In this document: positions 9,161 through 19,352 of the stretch, in pieces
Layout of the letters: each line of letters begins with the position of its first letter
Numbering within the stretch: the stretch's first letter is position 1
NCBI RefSeq assembly: GCF_000153485.2
Contig: NC_018721.1
Location: 186,001-250,000, forward strand
DNA length: 64,000 bases
Reading direction: 5' to 3'
Origin: Psychroflexus torquis ATCC 700755
GTDB lineage: Bacteria > Bacteroidota > Bacteroidia > Flavobacteriales > Flavobacteriaceae
Position numbers and translations under genes: made by a program
The notes under the pieces: model-generated
Told to the model about the DNA's origin: nothing
What the model saw: only the letters and a program-made list of their open reading frames with translations
Databases searched by the model: none

Positions 9161-10081
9161 CTAATATAGAATTGATTTTCTAAATTGACTAGGCGTCATA
9201 CCTTCCTGTTTTTTGAATTGAGTAACAAAATAGCTAGAACTATTAAAACCAGTAGAAAAAGCTATTTCAGATAGCTTGGATGAGGTTGTTCTTATAAGTT
9301 TTTTTGCTTGTTTTAATCGCTCACTATTCAAATACTCCATCGGGGTTTCACCCAGAGTGTTTTTGAAGCTTTTGTAAAAATGAGATTTGCTCATACAAGC
9401 CTTGTCAGCCAAATCCTCGACCGTAATATCATCTTTATAATATTCTCTAATATATTTTAGGACAAAAGCCATTCTATGGTTATCAAACAAATAAGAATTT
9501 TCATCTAGTAAGGCTCCTCGAGCATTGGTTTGGAGTAGACGGAGTATGAGCTCTTTTATCATAACATCCAATAGCGCGTCTTTAGACTTGTGCCCACTGC
9601 TAAAAGTTTGCAAAAGCCTCTCTAGAAGATGTTGTACTTGAGTATTATTATTTAGGTGTAACGGAGATAAGTTAAGGTTTGAGCCTAAAGTAAAACTTTC
9701 TTCTATTTCAGTTGCATTTTGGTATACATCTATAGTTTCTTGAATTTTTTGAGAATCAATTCCTAGCGCCATACATCGAGTAGGAGAATCTAAGGTTGCA
9801 TCTGGGAAATCAATGATCATTTTCTTTTTAGCTGGAAGTACGACAGACTCTCCGGGTAAAAAATCAAAAGTAGCCTTGTTTTTTAAATGAATGATTTTTC
9901 TTCCAGAAATCATACTTGCAATAATAGGACATTCAAACTCTAGATAAACCTGTTTCGCTTTTTTATGTGTTTCATAAATATTCATTTCGGCAAATTCAGC
10001 AGAATAAACTGTTCTGTTTTCTACTAAAGTTTCAATCTTTCTATAATTTATATGATTGTGCAAAGTTGAATCTAAGGACAT
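9161..10081 (-). CDS. AraC-family transcriptional regulator
   Basis: The 306-residue regulator has an N-terminal AraC_N-type sensor region and a C-terminal double helix-turn-helix (about 205-303) with LADKACMSKSHFYKSFK, then SEIAFSTGFNSSSYFVTQFK and MTPSQFR. It is transcribed divergently from the aldehyde dehydrogenase gene across 103 bp, an arrangement that recurs for this regulator type and suggests it controls the dehydrogenase/DUF779 pair. I see no obvious repeat operator in the short intergenic region. Confidence 0.82.
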   Translation of the reverse strand: MSLDSTLHNHINYRKIETLVENRTVYSAEFAEMNIYETHKKAKQVYLEFECPIIASMISGRKIIHLKNKATFDFLPGESVVLPAKKKMIIDFPDATLDSPTRCMALGIDSQKIQETIDVYQNATEIEESFTLGSNLNLSPLHLNNNTQVQHLLERLLQTFSSGHKSKDALLDVMIKELILRLLQTNARGALLDENSYLFDNHRMAFVLKYIREYYKDDITVEDLADKACMSKSHFYKSFKNTLGETPMEYLNSERLKQAKKLIRTTSSKLSEIAFSTGFNSSSYFVTQFKKQEGMTPSQFRKSILY

Positions 10082-10184
10082 TTTAAATAAATAGATTAAT
10101 GATATTTAAAGATAGTATTATTATATTTTAAATAAAATTTATAGTCTATTTTTAACTAATTCTAATTTTTAAACATATAATATT

Positions 10185-11684
10185 ATGAATCACTCAAAAC
10201 CAAAATTCAAAGAAAAGTATGGCAACTATATCAATGGAGAGTTTGTAGATCCTATTGGAGGTCAATATTTTGAAAACACGTCACCCACCAACAATCAATT
10301 GATTGCAAAATATCCACGATCTCAGAAAGAAGATGTAGAAAAAGCAGTAGATGCAGCCAATGCCGCAAAAGTGGCTTGGGGAAATACATCGGCAGCTCAT
10401 AGAGCTTCTATTCTTCAAAACATTGCTGACGTTATAGAGGAAAATTTAAACGAATTTGCGGCAATAGATACTTACGATAATGGTAAAGCCATTAGAGAAA
10501 CTGTGAATGCAGATATTCCCTTGGCTGTAGATCACTTTAGATACTTTGCTTCTGTGATAAGAGCGGAAGAAGGAAATGCTACAGAACTCAATGAAAATAC
10601 ACTTTCATTAATCATAAAAGAGCCTTTAGGTGTCGTTGCTCAAATTATACCTTGGAACTTTCCAATGCTTATGCTCGCATGGAAAGTAGCACCTGCACTA
10701 GCTTCTGGGAATTGTGTAGTTTTAAAACCCGCAGAACAAACACCAAGTTCAGCAACTTTCCTTATGGAAAAAATTGGTCATTTATTACCGCCTGGTGTTT
10801 TAAATGTCATCCATGGTTTTGGTCCTGAAGCCGGTAAACCATTAGCTTCAAGTTCAAAAGTTAATAAGGTTGCATTTACTGGCGAAACCACCACTGGTCA
10901 ATTAATTATGCAATATGCATCCAAAAACCTCAACCCAGTGACTATGGAATTGGGTGGGAAATCTCCAAACGTATTCTTTAATTCTGTCATGGATCATGAT
11001 GATGCGTTTTTGGATAAATGCATCGAAGGGGCTGTTCTTTTTGCCTTTAACCAGGGAGAAGTTTGTACATGTCCATCGCGACTTTTAGTTCAAGAAGACA
11101 TTTATGACAAGTTTGTGGAACGTGTTGTAGAGCGTACAAAAGCAATTATACAAGGAGACCCATTCAACATGAATACTCAAGTAGGTGCTCAAGCGTCCAA
11201 CGATCAATATGAAAAGATTTTATCTTATATGGATATTGGTAAAAAAGAAGGTGCCAAAGTGCTTTGTGGTGGAGAAGCTTTCAAAGCTAGTGGAGAATAT
11301 GCTGATGGTTTTTATATTCAGCCAACTATCTTGGAAGGTCACAACAAAATGAGAATTTTCCAAGAGGAAATTTTTGGTCCAGTACTCGCAGTATGTAAAT
11401 TTAAAGATGAAGCTGAAGCTTTGGAAATTGCCAACGATACACTTTATGGGCTAGGTGCTGGAGTATGGACACGAGATGCCCATCAACTATATCAAATTCC
11501 AAGAGCTATAAAAGCTGGTAGAGTATGGGTCAACTGCTACCACGATTACCCAGCTCATGCACCATTTGGAGGTTATAAAAAATCTGGATTTGGTAGAGAA
11601 AATCACTTGATGATGCTCAATCACTATCGCCAAGCTAAAAACATGCTTATTTCTTATGATAAAAATAAGCTTGGATTCTTTTAG
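10185..11684 (+). CDS. NAD-dependent aldehyde dehydrogenase (ExaC/AldB-like)
   Basis: This 499-residue cytoplasmic enzyme oxidises aldehydes to carboxylic acids. It has the family features [26 protein letters not shown] (catalytic Glu) and [14 protein letters not shown], whose GEVCTC form of the active-site loop is typical of acetaldehyde dehydrogenases of the ExaC/AldB group. [10 protein letters not shown] and the [20 protein letters not shown] end block are complete. A DUF779 gene follows 131 bp downstream and an AraC regulator lies divergently upstream; the three form a recurrent module for alcohol/aldehyde oxidation. Confidence 0.88.
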   Translation: MNHSKPKFKEKYGNYINGEFVDPIGGQYFENTSPTNNQLIAKYPRSQKEDVEKAVDAANAAKVAWGNTSAAHRASILQNIADVIEENLNEFAAIDTYDNGKAIRETVNADIPLAVDHFRYFASVIRAEEGNATELNENTLSLIIKEPLGVVAQIIPWNFPMLMLAWKVAPALASGNCVVLKPAEQTPSSATFLMEKIGHLLPPGVLNVIHGFGPEAGKPLASSSKVNKVAFTGETTTGQLIMQYASKNLNPVTMELGGKSPNVFFNSVMDHDDAFLDKCIEGAVLFAFNQGEVCTCPSRLLVQEDIYDKFVERVVERTKAIIQGDPFNMNTQVGAQASNDQYEKILSYMDIGKKEGAKVLCGGEAFKASGEYADGFYIQPTILEGHNKMRIFQEEIFGPVLAVCKFKDEAEALEIANDTLYGLGAGVWTRDAHQLYQIPRAIKAGRVWVNCYHDYPAHAPFGGYKKSGFGRENHLMMLNHYRQAKNMLISYDKNKLGFF

Positions 11685-11815
11685 ATTTAATTTGGTATCA
11701 GTCAATTTAAAATCATATTCAACATGCGCCTTGACTTTTTAATTTATTCTAATTTTATTTGTGGAAATTTAAAAAGTTGAGATGTATGTTTTAATCCTAT
11801 TAGAACAGAAATATT

Positions 11816-12175
11816 ATGGCGTATACTAGAGTTGATATAACTGAAAATGCTGAAAAAGCATTAAAGGAGTTGAAATTAAAGCATGGGAGTGTTATTTTCC
11901 ATCTAAGTGGTGGCTGTTGTGACGGCTCATCACCCATGCTTTTACCTAAAGAAGACTTTTACTTAGACGAATCTGATATTTTTATGGGCGAAATTGGAGG
12001 AGTTAAATTTTACATGAACGAAGCTCAATTTGAATATTGGAAACATACTCACCTTACCATTGATATAACAGAAGGTCGAGGTTCTAGCTTTTCACTAGAA
12101 ATACCCGAAGGCTATAGATTTGTTGTTAAATCTAGATTATTGACTAAAGAAGAAGAGCACCATTTTAATAAATGA
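11816..12175 (+). CDS. DUF779 protein associated with aldehyde dehydrogenase
   Basis: The 119-residue protein is recognised by LSGGCCDGSSPMLLP (conserved vicinal Cys), FYMNEAQFEYWKHTHLTID and SFSLEIPEGYRF. The family is commonly found directly after ExaC-type aldehyde dehydrogenase genes; its biochemical role is not established to my knowledge, though the Cys pair hints at metal binding or maturation. Family length is normal. The 131-bp gap to the dehydrogenase could hold a separate promoter, but none is clear. Confidence 0.8.
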   Translation: MAYTRVDITENAEKALKELKLKHGSVIFHLSGGCCDGSSPMLLPKEDFYLDESDIFMGEIGGVKFYMNEAQFEYWKHTHLTIDITEGRGSSFSLEIPEGYRFVVKSRLLTKEEEHHFNK

Positions 12176-12212
12176 CCTTGGTCTTTTTTAATACTTATAC
12201 TTACTTCATCTT

Positions 12213-12239
12213 TTTAAAATAGTTTACAACTATTTTAAA
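12213..12239. terminator. AT-rich hairpin after the DUF779 gene
   Basis: TTTAAAATAGT, loop TTACA, ACTATTTTAAA forms a perfect 11-bp stem 37 bp after the DUF779 stop. No clean T tract follows on the plus strand, so a terminator role is only probable. Confidence 0.4.
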
Positions 12240-12433
12240 CGTGTTAGAAGTTCCATTGAGGTAAACAGAGAAATATCAAGTATTTCCACTAATTGGTAAT
12301 TTAAGTTAAGGTTTAGCAAATAGCACCATCGACATTTATATTTACCAAATCAATTTGATAGATCAGAAAATAAATAATTTTGAAAAAAGTCTCTATTGAT
12401 AGTAATGCTATGATCGTATTAAATCACTAACAA

Positions 12434-13195
12434 TTACCTGATAAATACGGGATCATCCTCATTTTCCGTGTATTCTTCAGAGAAATGATAGTTATCGTAA
12501 TTAAACCCTTTAATTCCTTCTAAAGTCTCCACATCCTTATCCAAAATATACCTTACCATAGAGCCTCTTGCTTTCTTAGCATAAAAACTGATTATTTTCA
12601 ATTTTCCATTTTTGAAATCTTTGAAGACAGGAGAAATTAATTTTGCCTTAATTGTTTTGGTATCTAAGACTTTAAAATATTCTTGACTTGCTAAATTTAC
12701 AAGTAACTCCCCTTCTGTCATTTCTGAATTTAGTTGATTTGTGACTTTTTCTTTCCACACAGCATACAAATCTTTGTCTTGTTCAATAGGCAACTTAGTG
12801 CCCATCTCCAATCTATAAGGCTGCATAAGATCTAAAGGTCTTAAGACTCCATACATACCTGATAAAATACGAAGAGATTTTTGTAAGGCCTCTATCTTAT
12901 CTTTTGGAATTGTGTAAGCATCTATACCGCTATAGACATCACCATCAAACATATAAATAGCTGGTCTGGAATTATTCGAGGTATGAGAATCTTTAAAGCT
13001 TTGATAACGCCCATAATTGAGATCGGCAAGTTTATCACTTATACTCATCAATTCGGCTATCCCATCTTTGGTCATCTTAGATAGCTCATGATTGATTTGA
13101 GCAGCTAAGTCCTCAAAAATTGGTGTTGTATGTTTATGGGTTGGTAGCTTATCATTTTCATTTAATGATTTAGCTGGTGATACTATAAGTTTCAT
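12434..13195 (-). CDS. yaaA: Peroxide stress protein YaaA (UPF0246)
   Basis: The 253-residue protein begins [12 protein letters not shown], the family signature, and contains [31 protein letters not shown], and [13 protein letters not shown] near the C-terminus. YaaA in E. coli lowers intracellular free iron during hydrogen peroxide stress and binds DNA. Length and both ends fit the family. It stands alone between two intergenic gaps with no evident operon partner. Confidence 0.9.
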   Translation of the reverse strand: MKLIVSPAKSLNENDKLPTHKHTTPIFEDLAAQINHELSKMTKDGIAELMSISDKLADLNYGRYQSFKDSHTSNNSRPAIYMFDGDVYSGIDAYTIPKDKIEALQKSLRILSGMYGVLRPLDLMQPYRLEMGTKLPIEQDKDLYAVWKEKVTNQLNSEMTEGELLVNLASQEYFKVLDTKTIKAKLISPVFKDFKNGKLKIISFYAKKARGSMVRYILDKDVETLEGIKGFNYDNYHFSEEYTENEDDPVFIR

Positions 13196-13281
13196 GTTTT
13201 ATTTTAAAAATAATCGAAATCAAACAACTTGAGGATCTAGTTAACTAATTATTAAAAATACAGTTATCAAAGAAATTGATA

Positions 13282-14319
13282 CTAAATATTTTCTTTGCTG
13301 TTTTTAGCATAATTTTTCCAACGCTCAATACATTGAGTCATGTCTTCGGGAATTTCTGAATTAAATTCCATCCATTCTTTAGTTGTTGGATGTTCAAAAG
13401 CTAATTTTTTAGCATGTAAAGCCTGCCGTGGTAGAACTTTAAAACAATTATCAACAAATTGTTTGTATTTAGTAAACGTGGTTCCCTTAAGAATTTTATC
13501 ACCGCCATAGCGCTCGTCGTTAAATAAGGTATGCCCTATATGTTTTAAATGCACACGGATCTGGTGGGTTCGACCTGTTTCTAATTGACAAGAAATAAGA
13601 GTAACGTATCCTAAGCGTTCAATCACTTTATAATGAGTTACCGCAGGCTTACCTTGATCTGCATCATCTCCAAGATAAACTATGTTCTGAAGTCTGTTTT
13701 TCGGATTACGTCCAATATTTCCTTCAATAGTTCCCTCCTCTTCATTGAGATTTCCCCAAGCTATTGCCACGTATTCCCTTTTGCTGGTCTTATGAAAAAA
13801 CTGTCTAGAAAGATAAGCCATAGCAGCTTCGGTCTTAGCAACCACAAGAAGTCCACTGGTATCTTTATCGATGCGATGAACAAGCCCCGGTCGATCACTA
13901 CTATTGTTAGGTAGATTTTCAAAATGATAAACAAGAGCATTAATTAAGGTCCCTGAATAATTTCCATGACCTGGGTGAACAACCATACCAGCTGCCTTGT
14001 TCACCACAAGCAAAGCATCATCTTCATAAACGATATCCAAAGGAATATCTTCAGGAGTCAATAAATTCTCATAAGGAGGATAAGCTAAAAGAACTTTGAC
14101 TTCATCCCCCGCTTTGACTTTATAATTTTGTTTTACAGGAATTCCATTTACATAAATGTTACCATCCTTAGCGGCCTGTTGCACTTTATTACGTGTTGCA
14201 TTTTCAATGAAATTCATTAAAAATTTATCTACACGAAGGGGCTCCTGACCTTTGCTTGCTTTAAAGCTATGGTGTTCATAAAGTTCGTCGTTTTGGTCTA
14301 AGTCCTCCTGTGTTTGCAT
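13282..14319 (-). CDS. RluA/RluD-family rRNA pseudouridine synthase
   Basis: The 345-residue enzyme converts uridine to pseudouridine, most likely in 23S rRNA. An N-terminal S4 RNA-binding domain (about 28-90; VDKFLMNFIE, YVNGIPVKQNYKVKAGDEV) is followed by the catalytic domain with GLVHRIDKDTSGLLVVAKT, which holds the catalytic Asp, and LETGRTHQIRVHLKHIGH. Order and length match RluD. It is followed upstream-wise by the PASTA gene, 32 bp away on the same strand, so the two are probably co-transcribed. Confidence 0.87.
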   Translation of the reverse strand: MQTQEDLDQNDELYEHHSFKASKGQEPLRVDKFLMNFIENATRNKVQQAAKDGNIYVNGIPVKQNYKVKAGDEVKVLLAYPPYENLLTPEDIPLDIVYEDDALLVVNKAAGMVVHPGHGNYSGTLINALVYHFENLPNNSSDRPGLVHRIDKDTSGLLVVAKTEAAMAYLSRQFFHKTSKREYVAIAWGNLNEEEGTIEGNIGRNPKNRLQNIVYLGDDADQGKPAVTHYKVIERLGYVTLISCQLETGRTHQIRVHLKHIGHTLFNDERYGGDKILKGTTFTKYKQFVDNCFKVLPRQALHAKKLAFEHPTTKEWMEFNSEIPEDMTQCIERWKNYAKNSKENI

Positions 14320-14351
14320 ACTAATTATCTTGTAAACTCTTATTGATTATT

Positions 14352-14909
14352 TTATCTTAAACTACCATCTCCGACCACTAGGTCTATAGTACTGCTCTTC
14401 TGAAGAAAATCCCCAGCCTCTATGGTCTCTCCTTTATGTCTTAATTCTAATATAGCTCCCTTAGCAATATCGGGTCTCATTATAATCTTTCCAATTTTAA
14501 AACCCAAAGCTATTAAGGTAGGCTCTACCTGTCGCCTTGTTTTTCGAATTAAATTTTGAGGAATTTCAACATCGATATATCCTGAAGGATTAAGCGTAAT
14601 GTATATTTTTCTATTTACTTTTACCCGTTTTCCTGGTTTTGGAACTTGATCCAGGACAGAAAATGGTGGGTATTTTGGATTAAAACTAGCTGAGTCTAAT
14701 ATTTCTCTTCTCAGATTCATTTCTTCAAGTTTCTTGTCTACGATGTCCAATTGAAACTTTGAAAGGTCAGGAACCTCAATCGTTTCGTTGTGATTGGTAG
14801 TTACATCAAGGTACTTTAAAGCTCCAAATATCAAAGCGACTAAAACAACAACTGCTAGAATCAATTGAACCAAAAAAGTCTTACTGAATATAAATTTAAA
14901 GAGTTTCAT
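14352..14909 (-). CDS. Membrane-anchored PASTA-domain protein
   Basis: I place the start at MKLFKFIFSK (14909), six codons inside the longest frame. One transmembrane helix (FLVQLILAVVVLVALIFGAL) is followed by two or three PASTA units (EVPDLSKFQLDIVDKKLEEM, VDVEIP-like QNLIRKTRRQ, VVGDGS at the end). PASTA domains bind peptidoglycan or related ligands in Gram-positive kinases; here there is no kinase domain. This kinase-less form next to an RluD-type synthase is a usual Flavobacteria arrangement, as I recall it. The PASTA part should face the periplasm. Confidence 0.78.
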   Translation of the reverse strand: MKLFKFIFSKTFLVQLILAVVVLVALIFGALKYLDVTTNHNETIEVPDLSKFQLDIVDKKLEEMNLRREILDSASFNPKYPPFSVLDQVPKPGKRVKVNRKIYITLNPSGYIDVEIPQNLIRKTRRQVEPTLIALGFKIGKIIMRPDIAKGAILELRHKGETIEAGDFLQKSSTIDLVVGDGSLR

Positions 14910-14979
14910 AGGTGAAATTAAATACAAATATAGATAAGCGAATTATAGAATGAAATGAACTAGACATATATTCTTAAAA

Positions 14980-15627
14980 TTATAGTTTTCCCATCTTTTG
15001 TAAAACAAACAAAACTAAAATAGGAACCGCTAGCAGAATAACCATGAGTAGGTGTTCTTTTAATACCCAAGGCGATAGCAATAGAGTAATAAAATACCCT
15101 CCCATCGCTCCACCAAAGTGGGCATCATGACCTACATTATCTCTTCTAGCTTTCATTGCCCAAATGGAATAAAACAAATAGCCTATTCCAAATACATACG
15201 CTGGCATAGGAATAATGAAGAATAAACCTAACATCATATCGGGCTGGAGCAGAATGGCTGCGTAAAGGACTCCTACAACAGCGCCACTAGCTCCAACTGC
15301 AGTATACCCATAGTCATCTTTGTGAAAATAAAGAGACAATAGATTTCCTATAATCAAACTTCCAAAATAGACCAACAAGAATCCCGTTGTCCCTAAAAAA
15401 CTTGTAACACTAGAAGCAAAAAAATAGAGGGTCAACATATTTACGAAAAGATGAGTAGTATCCACATGAAGAAATCCCGAACTCAAAACTCTTATTTTAT
15501 CACCGGCCTTTATGGAAGACACGTCAAATTTATACTTATTGAAGAATTGAGAATCCTTAAATCCTTTAAAAGACATCAAAACATTTGCAGCAATAACCGC
15601 TATAATAACTAAATCGATTCCACCCAT
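14980..15627 (-). CDS. Rhomboid-family intramembrane serine protease
   Basis: The 215-residue membrane protein has about six transmembrane segments and the rhomboid catalytic elements: GASGAVVGVLYAA with the nucleophile Ser, and the His in HDAHFGGAMGGYF. HVDTTHLFVNMLTLYFFA corresponds to the conserved HxxxN region of loop 1/TM2. Substrates are unknown. It is divergent from the acyltransferase gene; both start within 51 bp and have opposed TAnnTTTG boxes. Confidence 0.85.
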   Translation of the reverse strand: MGGIDLVIIAVIAANVLMSFKGFKDSQFFNKYKFDVSSIKAGDKIRVLSSGFLHVDTTHLFVNMLTLYFFASSVTSFLGTTGFLLVYFGSLIIGNLLSLYFHKDDYGYTAVGASGAVVGVLYAAILLQPDMMLGLFFIIPMPAYVFGIGYLFYSIWAMKARRDNVGHDAHFGGAMGGYFITLLLSPWVLKEHLLMVILLAVPILVLFVLQKMGKL

Positions 15628-15647
15628 AATTTTAAATCAGTAAACGC

Positions 15648-15665
15648 CAAATATACCTATCTTTG
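15648..15665. promoter_or_regulatory. Paired divergent -7 boxes (rhomboid and acyltransferase)
   Basis: The minus strand carries TATATTTG (plus 15648-15655) facing the rhomboid gene. The plus strand carries TATCTTTG (15658-15665) facing the acyltransferase. Both match TAnnTTTG and are separated by 2 bp, so the two promoters overlap and probably compete. Confidence 0.6.
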
Positions 15666-15677
15666 GCGAAATTTTGA

Positions 15678-16562
15678 GTGATGCATGCACTGGTTTTTTA
15701 TTTAGTTTATCCCTTTATTTGGTTGATTTCGATTTTACCCTTCAAGGTTTTATATTTCCTTTCTGATGTCTTTTTTATTGTGATTTTTAAAATCTTTAGA
15801 TACCGTAAAACAGTCGTTCTTGGAAATTTGAATTTAGCCTTTCCTAAAAAATCGAAGCAAGAGAAAGCAAAGATTGCTAAAGAGTTTTATAAACATTTTT
15901 GTGATTTGATTTTTGAATCAATCAAATCTTTAACCATTTCTGAAGAAGAAATCAAAAGACGCTATTCACTTATTAATATTGACGAAATTCAAAAAATTGA
16001 GAACGAAGGGAAAAGCGTTGTTGTAATGATGGCTCATTATGGTAATTGGGAATGGATTTTTATTATGCAAAGACATCTAAAATCTAGAGGTTATGCTGTT
16101 TATAAAAGATTAAAAAATAAATATTTTGATAGACTCATTAAAAAAACTCGAGCTAAGTACAACAGTGATCTCATTACTACAAAAGAAATTATTCCAACTT
16201 TATTAAAGGCTAAAGCCGAAAATAAAACATCTATCAGTGGTTTTATTTCTGACCAATCTCCTAAAATCGATAAAGCGTATCACTGGCAAAAATTTATGGG
16301 CATAGAAGTTCCTGTTCATACCGGTGCAGAGATGATAGCTAAAAAATTAGACTCCAGTATTGTTTTTTGTAGTGTCAAAAAAATTAAACGCGGGCATTAT
16401 GAAGCCACGTTTAAGACAATTGTCAAAGAACCCATAGGTGTTGCTGATTTTGAGATTACCGATCAATTTTTAAAATTCGTTGAAAATCAAATACTCGAAG
16501 CTCCAGAGTATTACCTCTGGACCCATAAGCGCTGGAAACACAGGCGAGTTTCCAGCGAATAG
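15678..16562 (+). CDS. LpxL/HtrB-like lysophospholipid or lipid A acyltransferase
   Basis: The 294-residue protein starts with a hydrophobic anchor (about 3-40) and has the acyltransferase HX4E motif in MMAHYGNWEW, plus GNLNLAFPKKS and APEYYLWTHKRWKHR near the end, typical of late lipid A acyltransferases. It should add a secondary acyl chain to a lipid A precursor or lysophospholipid at the inner membrane. A second Met codon directly follows the first, so the start may be 15681. Its promoter box overlaps that of the divergent rhomboid gene. Confidence 0.85.
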   Translation: MMHALVFYLVYPFIWLISILPFKVLYFLSDVFFIVIFKIFRYRKTVVLGNLNLAFPKKSKQEKAKIAKEFYKHFCDLIFESIKSLTISEEEIKRRYSLINIDEIQKIENEGKSVVVMMAHYGNWEWIFIMQRHLKSRGYAVYKRLKNKYFDRLIKKTRAKYNSDLITTKEIIPTLLKAKAENKTSISGFISDQSPKIDKAYHWQKFMGIEVPVHTGAEMIAKKLDSSIVFCSVKKIKRGHYEATFKTIVKEPIGVADFEITDQFLKFVENQILEAPEYYLWTHKRWKHRRVSSE

Positions 16563-16569
16563 ATTTAAT

Positions 16570-17955
16570 TTAGCTACTAAGCTCCCTGAGTTCAAAAATA
16601 AAACGCTTGGCTAAATTATCAGCTTCGTCCTGACTTTTAGCTTCCGTATAAATTCTGATGATAGGTTCTGTATTGGACTTTCTTAGATGAACCCAGTTCT
16701 CTTTAAAGTCAATTTTCACACCATCAATAGTCGTTATATCTTCAGTTTGATATGTTTTAGCGATAGCCTCCAACACCTTATCGACATCCAAGTCTGGTGT
16801 AAGCTCTATTTTTTCTTTAGCCATAAAATAGGAAGTATAAGTCTGTCTGAGCTCCGATACTTTTATTTCTCGTTCAGCCAATAAACTTAAAAATAGGGCA
16901 ACCCCTACCAAGCTATCTCTTCCGTAGTGAGACTCTGGGTAAATGACTCCTCCGTTACCCTCTCCACCAATCACCGCTTTCACTTCTTTCATCTTAGCGA
17001 CTACATTAACCTCTCCTACAGCACTTGCAAAATACTCACAGCCATGCTTTTCTGTAACATCTCTCAAAGCCCTAGAAGAAGATAAATTGCTCACCGTCGC
17101 TCCTTTTTTACGACTTAAAACATAATCAGCTACGCTCACTAAGGTATATTCCTCTCCAAACATCTCCCCTTTTTCATCGACCAAGGCCAGTCTATCGACA
17201 TCGGGATCTACAGCGATGCCCAAATCTGCATGTTCTTCCTTAACCAACTTGGATAAGTCTTGAAGGTTTTTAGCCAAGGGTTCTGGATTATGAGGAAACT
17301 CTCCCGTGGGCTCACAGTATAATTTCACGACCTCTACCCCTAGCATTTCCAAAAGAGGGGGTATAGAAATACCTCCCGATGAATTTACGGCGTCGACTAC
17401 CACTTTAAATTTGGAATTCTTAATCCGGTCGACTTCTACCAAGTTGAGTTTTAGCACCTCTTCTATATGTAAATCTATGTAAGCATTATGAAATGATATT
17501 TTTCCTAAATCGTTAACCTCTGCAAAATCAAAATCTTCCTCTTCTACAAATTTTAAAATCTGTTCACCCTCTTCTGCATTTAGAAACTCCCCGTCTTTAT
17601 TGAGTAACTTTAAGGCATTCCATTGTTTAGGATTATGGCTTGCCGTAAGAATAATGCCGCCGTCGGCATGTTCCATAGTCACAGCAACTTCTACAGTAGG
17701 TGTCGTAGACAGTTCCAAATCCACCACATGAATACCCATTCCGGATAAGGTCTGCATCACTAGTGATTGAACCATTTTTCCGGAAATTCTGGCGTCACGA
17801 CCAACAACAACTTTGTAATTATCTTTTCTTCGTTGTGTTTTGATCCATTTTCCATAAGCTGCAGAAAATTTAACAACATCTAAGGGGGTTAAATTCTCAC
17901 CCACTTTGCCGCCGATAGTACCTCGAATTCCTGAAATAGATTTGATTAATGTCAT
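16570..17955 (-). CDS. glmM: Phosphoglucosamine mutase
   Basis: The 461-residue enzyme interconverts glucosamine-6-phosphate and glucosamine-1-phosphate on the way to UDP-GlcNAc. It has the active-site serine loop GGIILTASHNPKQWNALK, the metal loop AVDPDVDRLALVDEKGE, the sugar-binding GGEGNGGVIYP and the phosphate-binding RKSNTEPIIRIYTEA. These four blocks in order define the alpha-D-phosphohexomutases; the sugar specificity (GlmM rather than phosphomannomutase) is taken from the usual Flavobacteria annotation. It ends 8 bp from the convergent acyltransferase gene. Confidence 0.85.
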   Translation of the reverse strand: MTLIKSISGIRGTIGGKVGENLTPLDVVKFSAAYGKWIKTQRRKDNYKVVVGRDARISGKMVQSLVMQTLSGMGIHVVDLELSTTPTVEVAVTMEHADGGIILTASHNPKQWNALKLLNKDGEFLNAEEGEQILKFVEEEDFDFAEVNDLGKISFHNAYIDLHIEEVLKLNLVEVDRIKNSKFKVVVDAVNSSGGISIPPLLEMLGVEVVKLYCEPTGEFPHNPEPLAKNLQDLSKLVKEEHADLGIAVDPDVDRLALVDEKGEMFGEEYTLVSVADYVLSRKKGATVSNLSSSRALRDVTEKHGCEYFASAVGEVNVVAKMKEVKAVIGGEGNGGVIYPESHYGRDSLVGVALFLSLLAEREIKVSELRQTYTSYFMAKEKIELTPDLDVDKVLEAIAKTYQTEDITTIDGVKIDFKENWVHLRKSNTEPIIRIYTEAKSQDEADNLAKRFIFELRELSS

Positions 17956-18057
17956 ATTTGTTTGGATTTAAAAAGTTTTTAAGTGTAAATATACAAGTCC
18001 ATAGATTTAACTCCATAATAATTTGCTAAAAGTGATAAGAAAATATACTTTAGAGCA

Positions 18058-18654
18058 ATGAATTATTTAGCTCACATCTACCTTTCTGGAAATGATGATT
18101 TTTTAAAACTAGGAAATTTTATCGCCGATGAAATCAAAGGAAAGTCTTACAAAAAATTTCCAAAAGACATTCAAAAAGGGATCATACTCCATAGAGCTAT
18201 AGACGATTTTACAGATCACCACCCTTTAGTCTCAAAAGGGTCCCATCGCTTCTTTGATGCTGTAGGACACTACAACGGTGTTGTTATCGATATGATTTAT
18301 GACCATATATTAGCAAAAAATTGGAACACCTATTCCAAAATGGACTTAAACCTGTTTGCAGAGGATTTTTATCTGCTTCTAGACGCAAATATGGATACCT
18401 TACCTAAGAAAATATCCAGAGCTGTTCCATATATGATAGAACATAACTGGCTGGTGAGTTATGCAAGTATTGAAGGTTTACGCGAAATTTTAAAACAAAT
18501 GAACAACAAGACTAAGCATGATACTGCTCTTCAAAAGGGAGTAGATATTTATATAGATCATCAAAAAGAATTTGAAGACGAATTTGAATCGTTTTTTGAA
18601 GACATAAGAGCGTTTTGTAAAGAAAAAATTAAAAGTATCAATCAGAATTTATGA
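18058..18654 (+). CDS. Acyl carrier protein phosphodiesterase (AcpH/DUF479)
   Basis: The 198-residue protein begins MNYLAHIYLSGND and contains GNFIADEIKG, GIILHRAIDDFTDHHPLV and VVIDMIYDHILAKNW, the Asp/His-rich HD-like metal centre of the AcpH family. AcpH removes the 4'-phosphopantetheine group from holo-ACP. Its stop overlaps the next gene's start by 4 bp (ATGA), so the two are translationally coupled. Confidence 0.85.
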   Translation: MNYLAHIYLSGNDDFLKLGNFIADEIKGKSYKKFPKDIQKGIILHRAIDDFTDHHPLVSKGSHRFFDAVGHYNGVVIDMIYDHILAKNWNTYSKMDLNLFAEDFYLLLDANMDTLPKKISRAVPYMIEHNWLVSYASIEGLREILKQMNNKTKHDTALQKGVDIYIDHQKEFEDEFESFFEDIRAFCKEKIKSINQNL

Positions 18655-19352
18655 AATGGATTTGGAAGACACTTAAGTATATTGGAATTATCATCCTCTG
18701 TATAGTTGTAGTACTAACAGCAATTGGAGTGATCATTTCTGAAGACTTGCCAGAAGGCACAGAAGGTGCTAAAGCCGATGAATTTGCCAAAAAGATTTTA
18801 AAAGAGCTTAACTATGATGCTTACAAAAACACCAAGGTGATTAGCTGGACGTTTGCGGGAATGCATTCTTATGAATGGCATAAAGATCAAAATTATGTGC
18901 TGGTAAAATCTGGTGACGAGGTGGTGAGGCTAAATTTAAAAGATTATGAGGCTAGTCAAATTATATCTCCTAAAGTTATGGACGACAAGATACGTCAGCA
19001 ACACATCCAGAGGGCTATTAAGAACTTTAATAATGATTCCTTTTGGTTAATTGCACCTTATAAACTGATGGGTGATGAAGTAGAAAGAAAAATTGTGAAT
19101 GTGGAAGGAAAAGAAGCCTTATTAGTAACCTATACCTCGGGAGGATCTACACCAGGTGATTCCTATCTTTGGATTGTCGATGAAAATTATAGACCTAAAG
19201 CTTTCAAAATGTGGGTTTCAATAATTCCTATAGGTGGAGTTACTTCTAAATGGAAAGACTGGGTAGAAACCCAGTCTGATATGATTTTGTCTAAGGAAAA
19301 AACGATTTTTGGTTTGCCCATTTCTATTACAAACCTTGAAACTTCAAACTAA
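18651..19352 (+). CDS. Uncharacterised membrane-anchored protein
   Basis: This 233-residue protein of unrecognised family has one N-terminal transmembrane helix (IGIIILCIVVVLTAIGVIIS) followed by a periplasmic or extracellular domain of about 200 residues. The domain contains ISWTFAGMHSYEWHKDQNYV and SGGSTPGDSYLWIVDENYRP, suggesting a beta-rich fold like those of outer-membrane lipoprotein chaperones, but this is a guess. It starts inside the acpH stop codon and ends 4 bp into the convergent DoxX gene. It has the same coupling as the acpH partner, so a role in lipid or acyl metabolism is possible. Confidence 0.7.
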   Translation: MKWIWKTLKYIGIIILCIVVVLTAIGVIISEDLPEGTEGAKADEFAKKILKELNYDAYKNTKVISWTFAGMHSYEWHKDQNYVLVKSGDEVVRLNLKDYEASQIISPKVMDDKIRQQHIQRAIKNFNNDSFWLIAPYKLMGDEVERKIVNVEGKEALLVTYTSGGSTPGDSYLWIVDENYRPKAFKMWVSIIPIGGVTSKWKDWVETQSDMILSKEKTIFGLPISITNLETSN

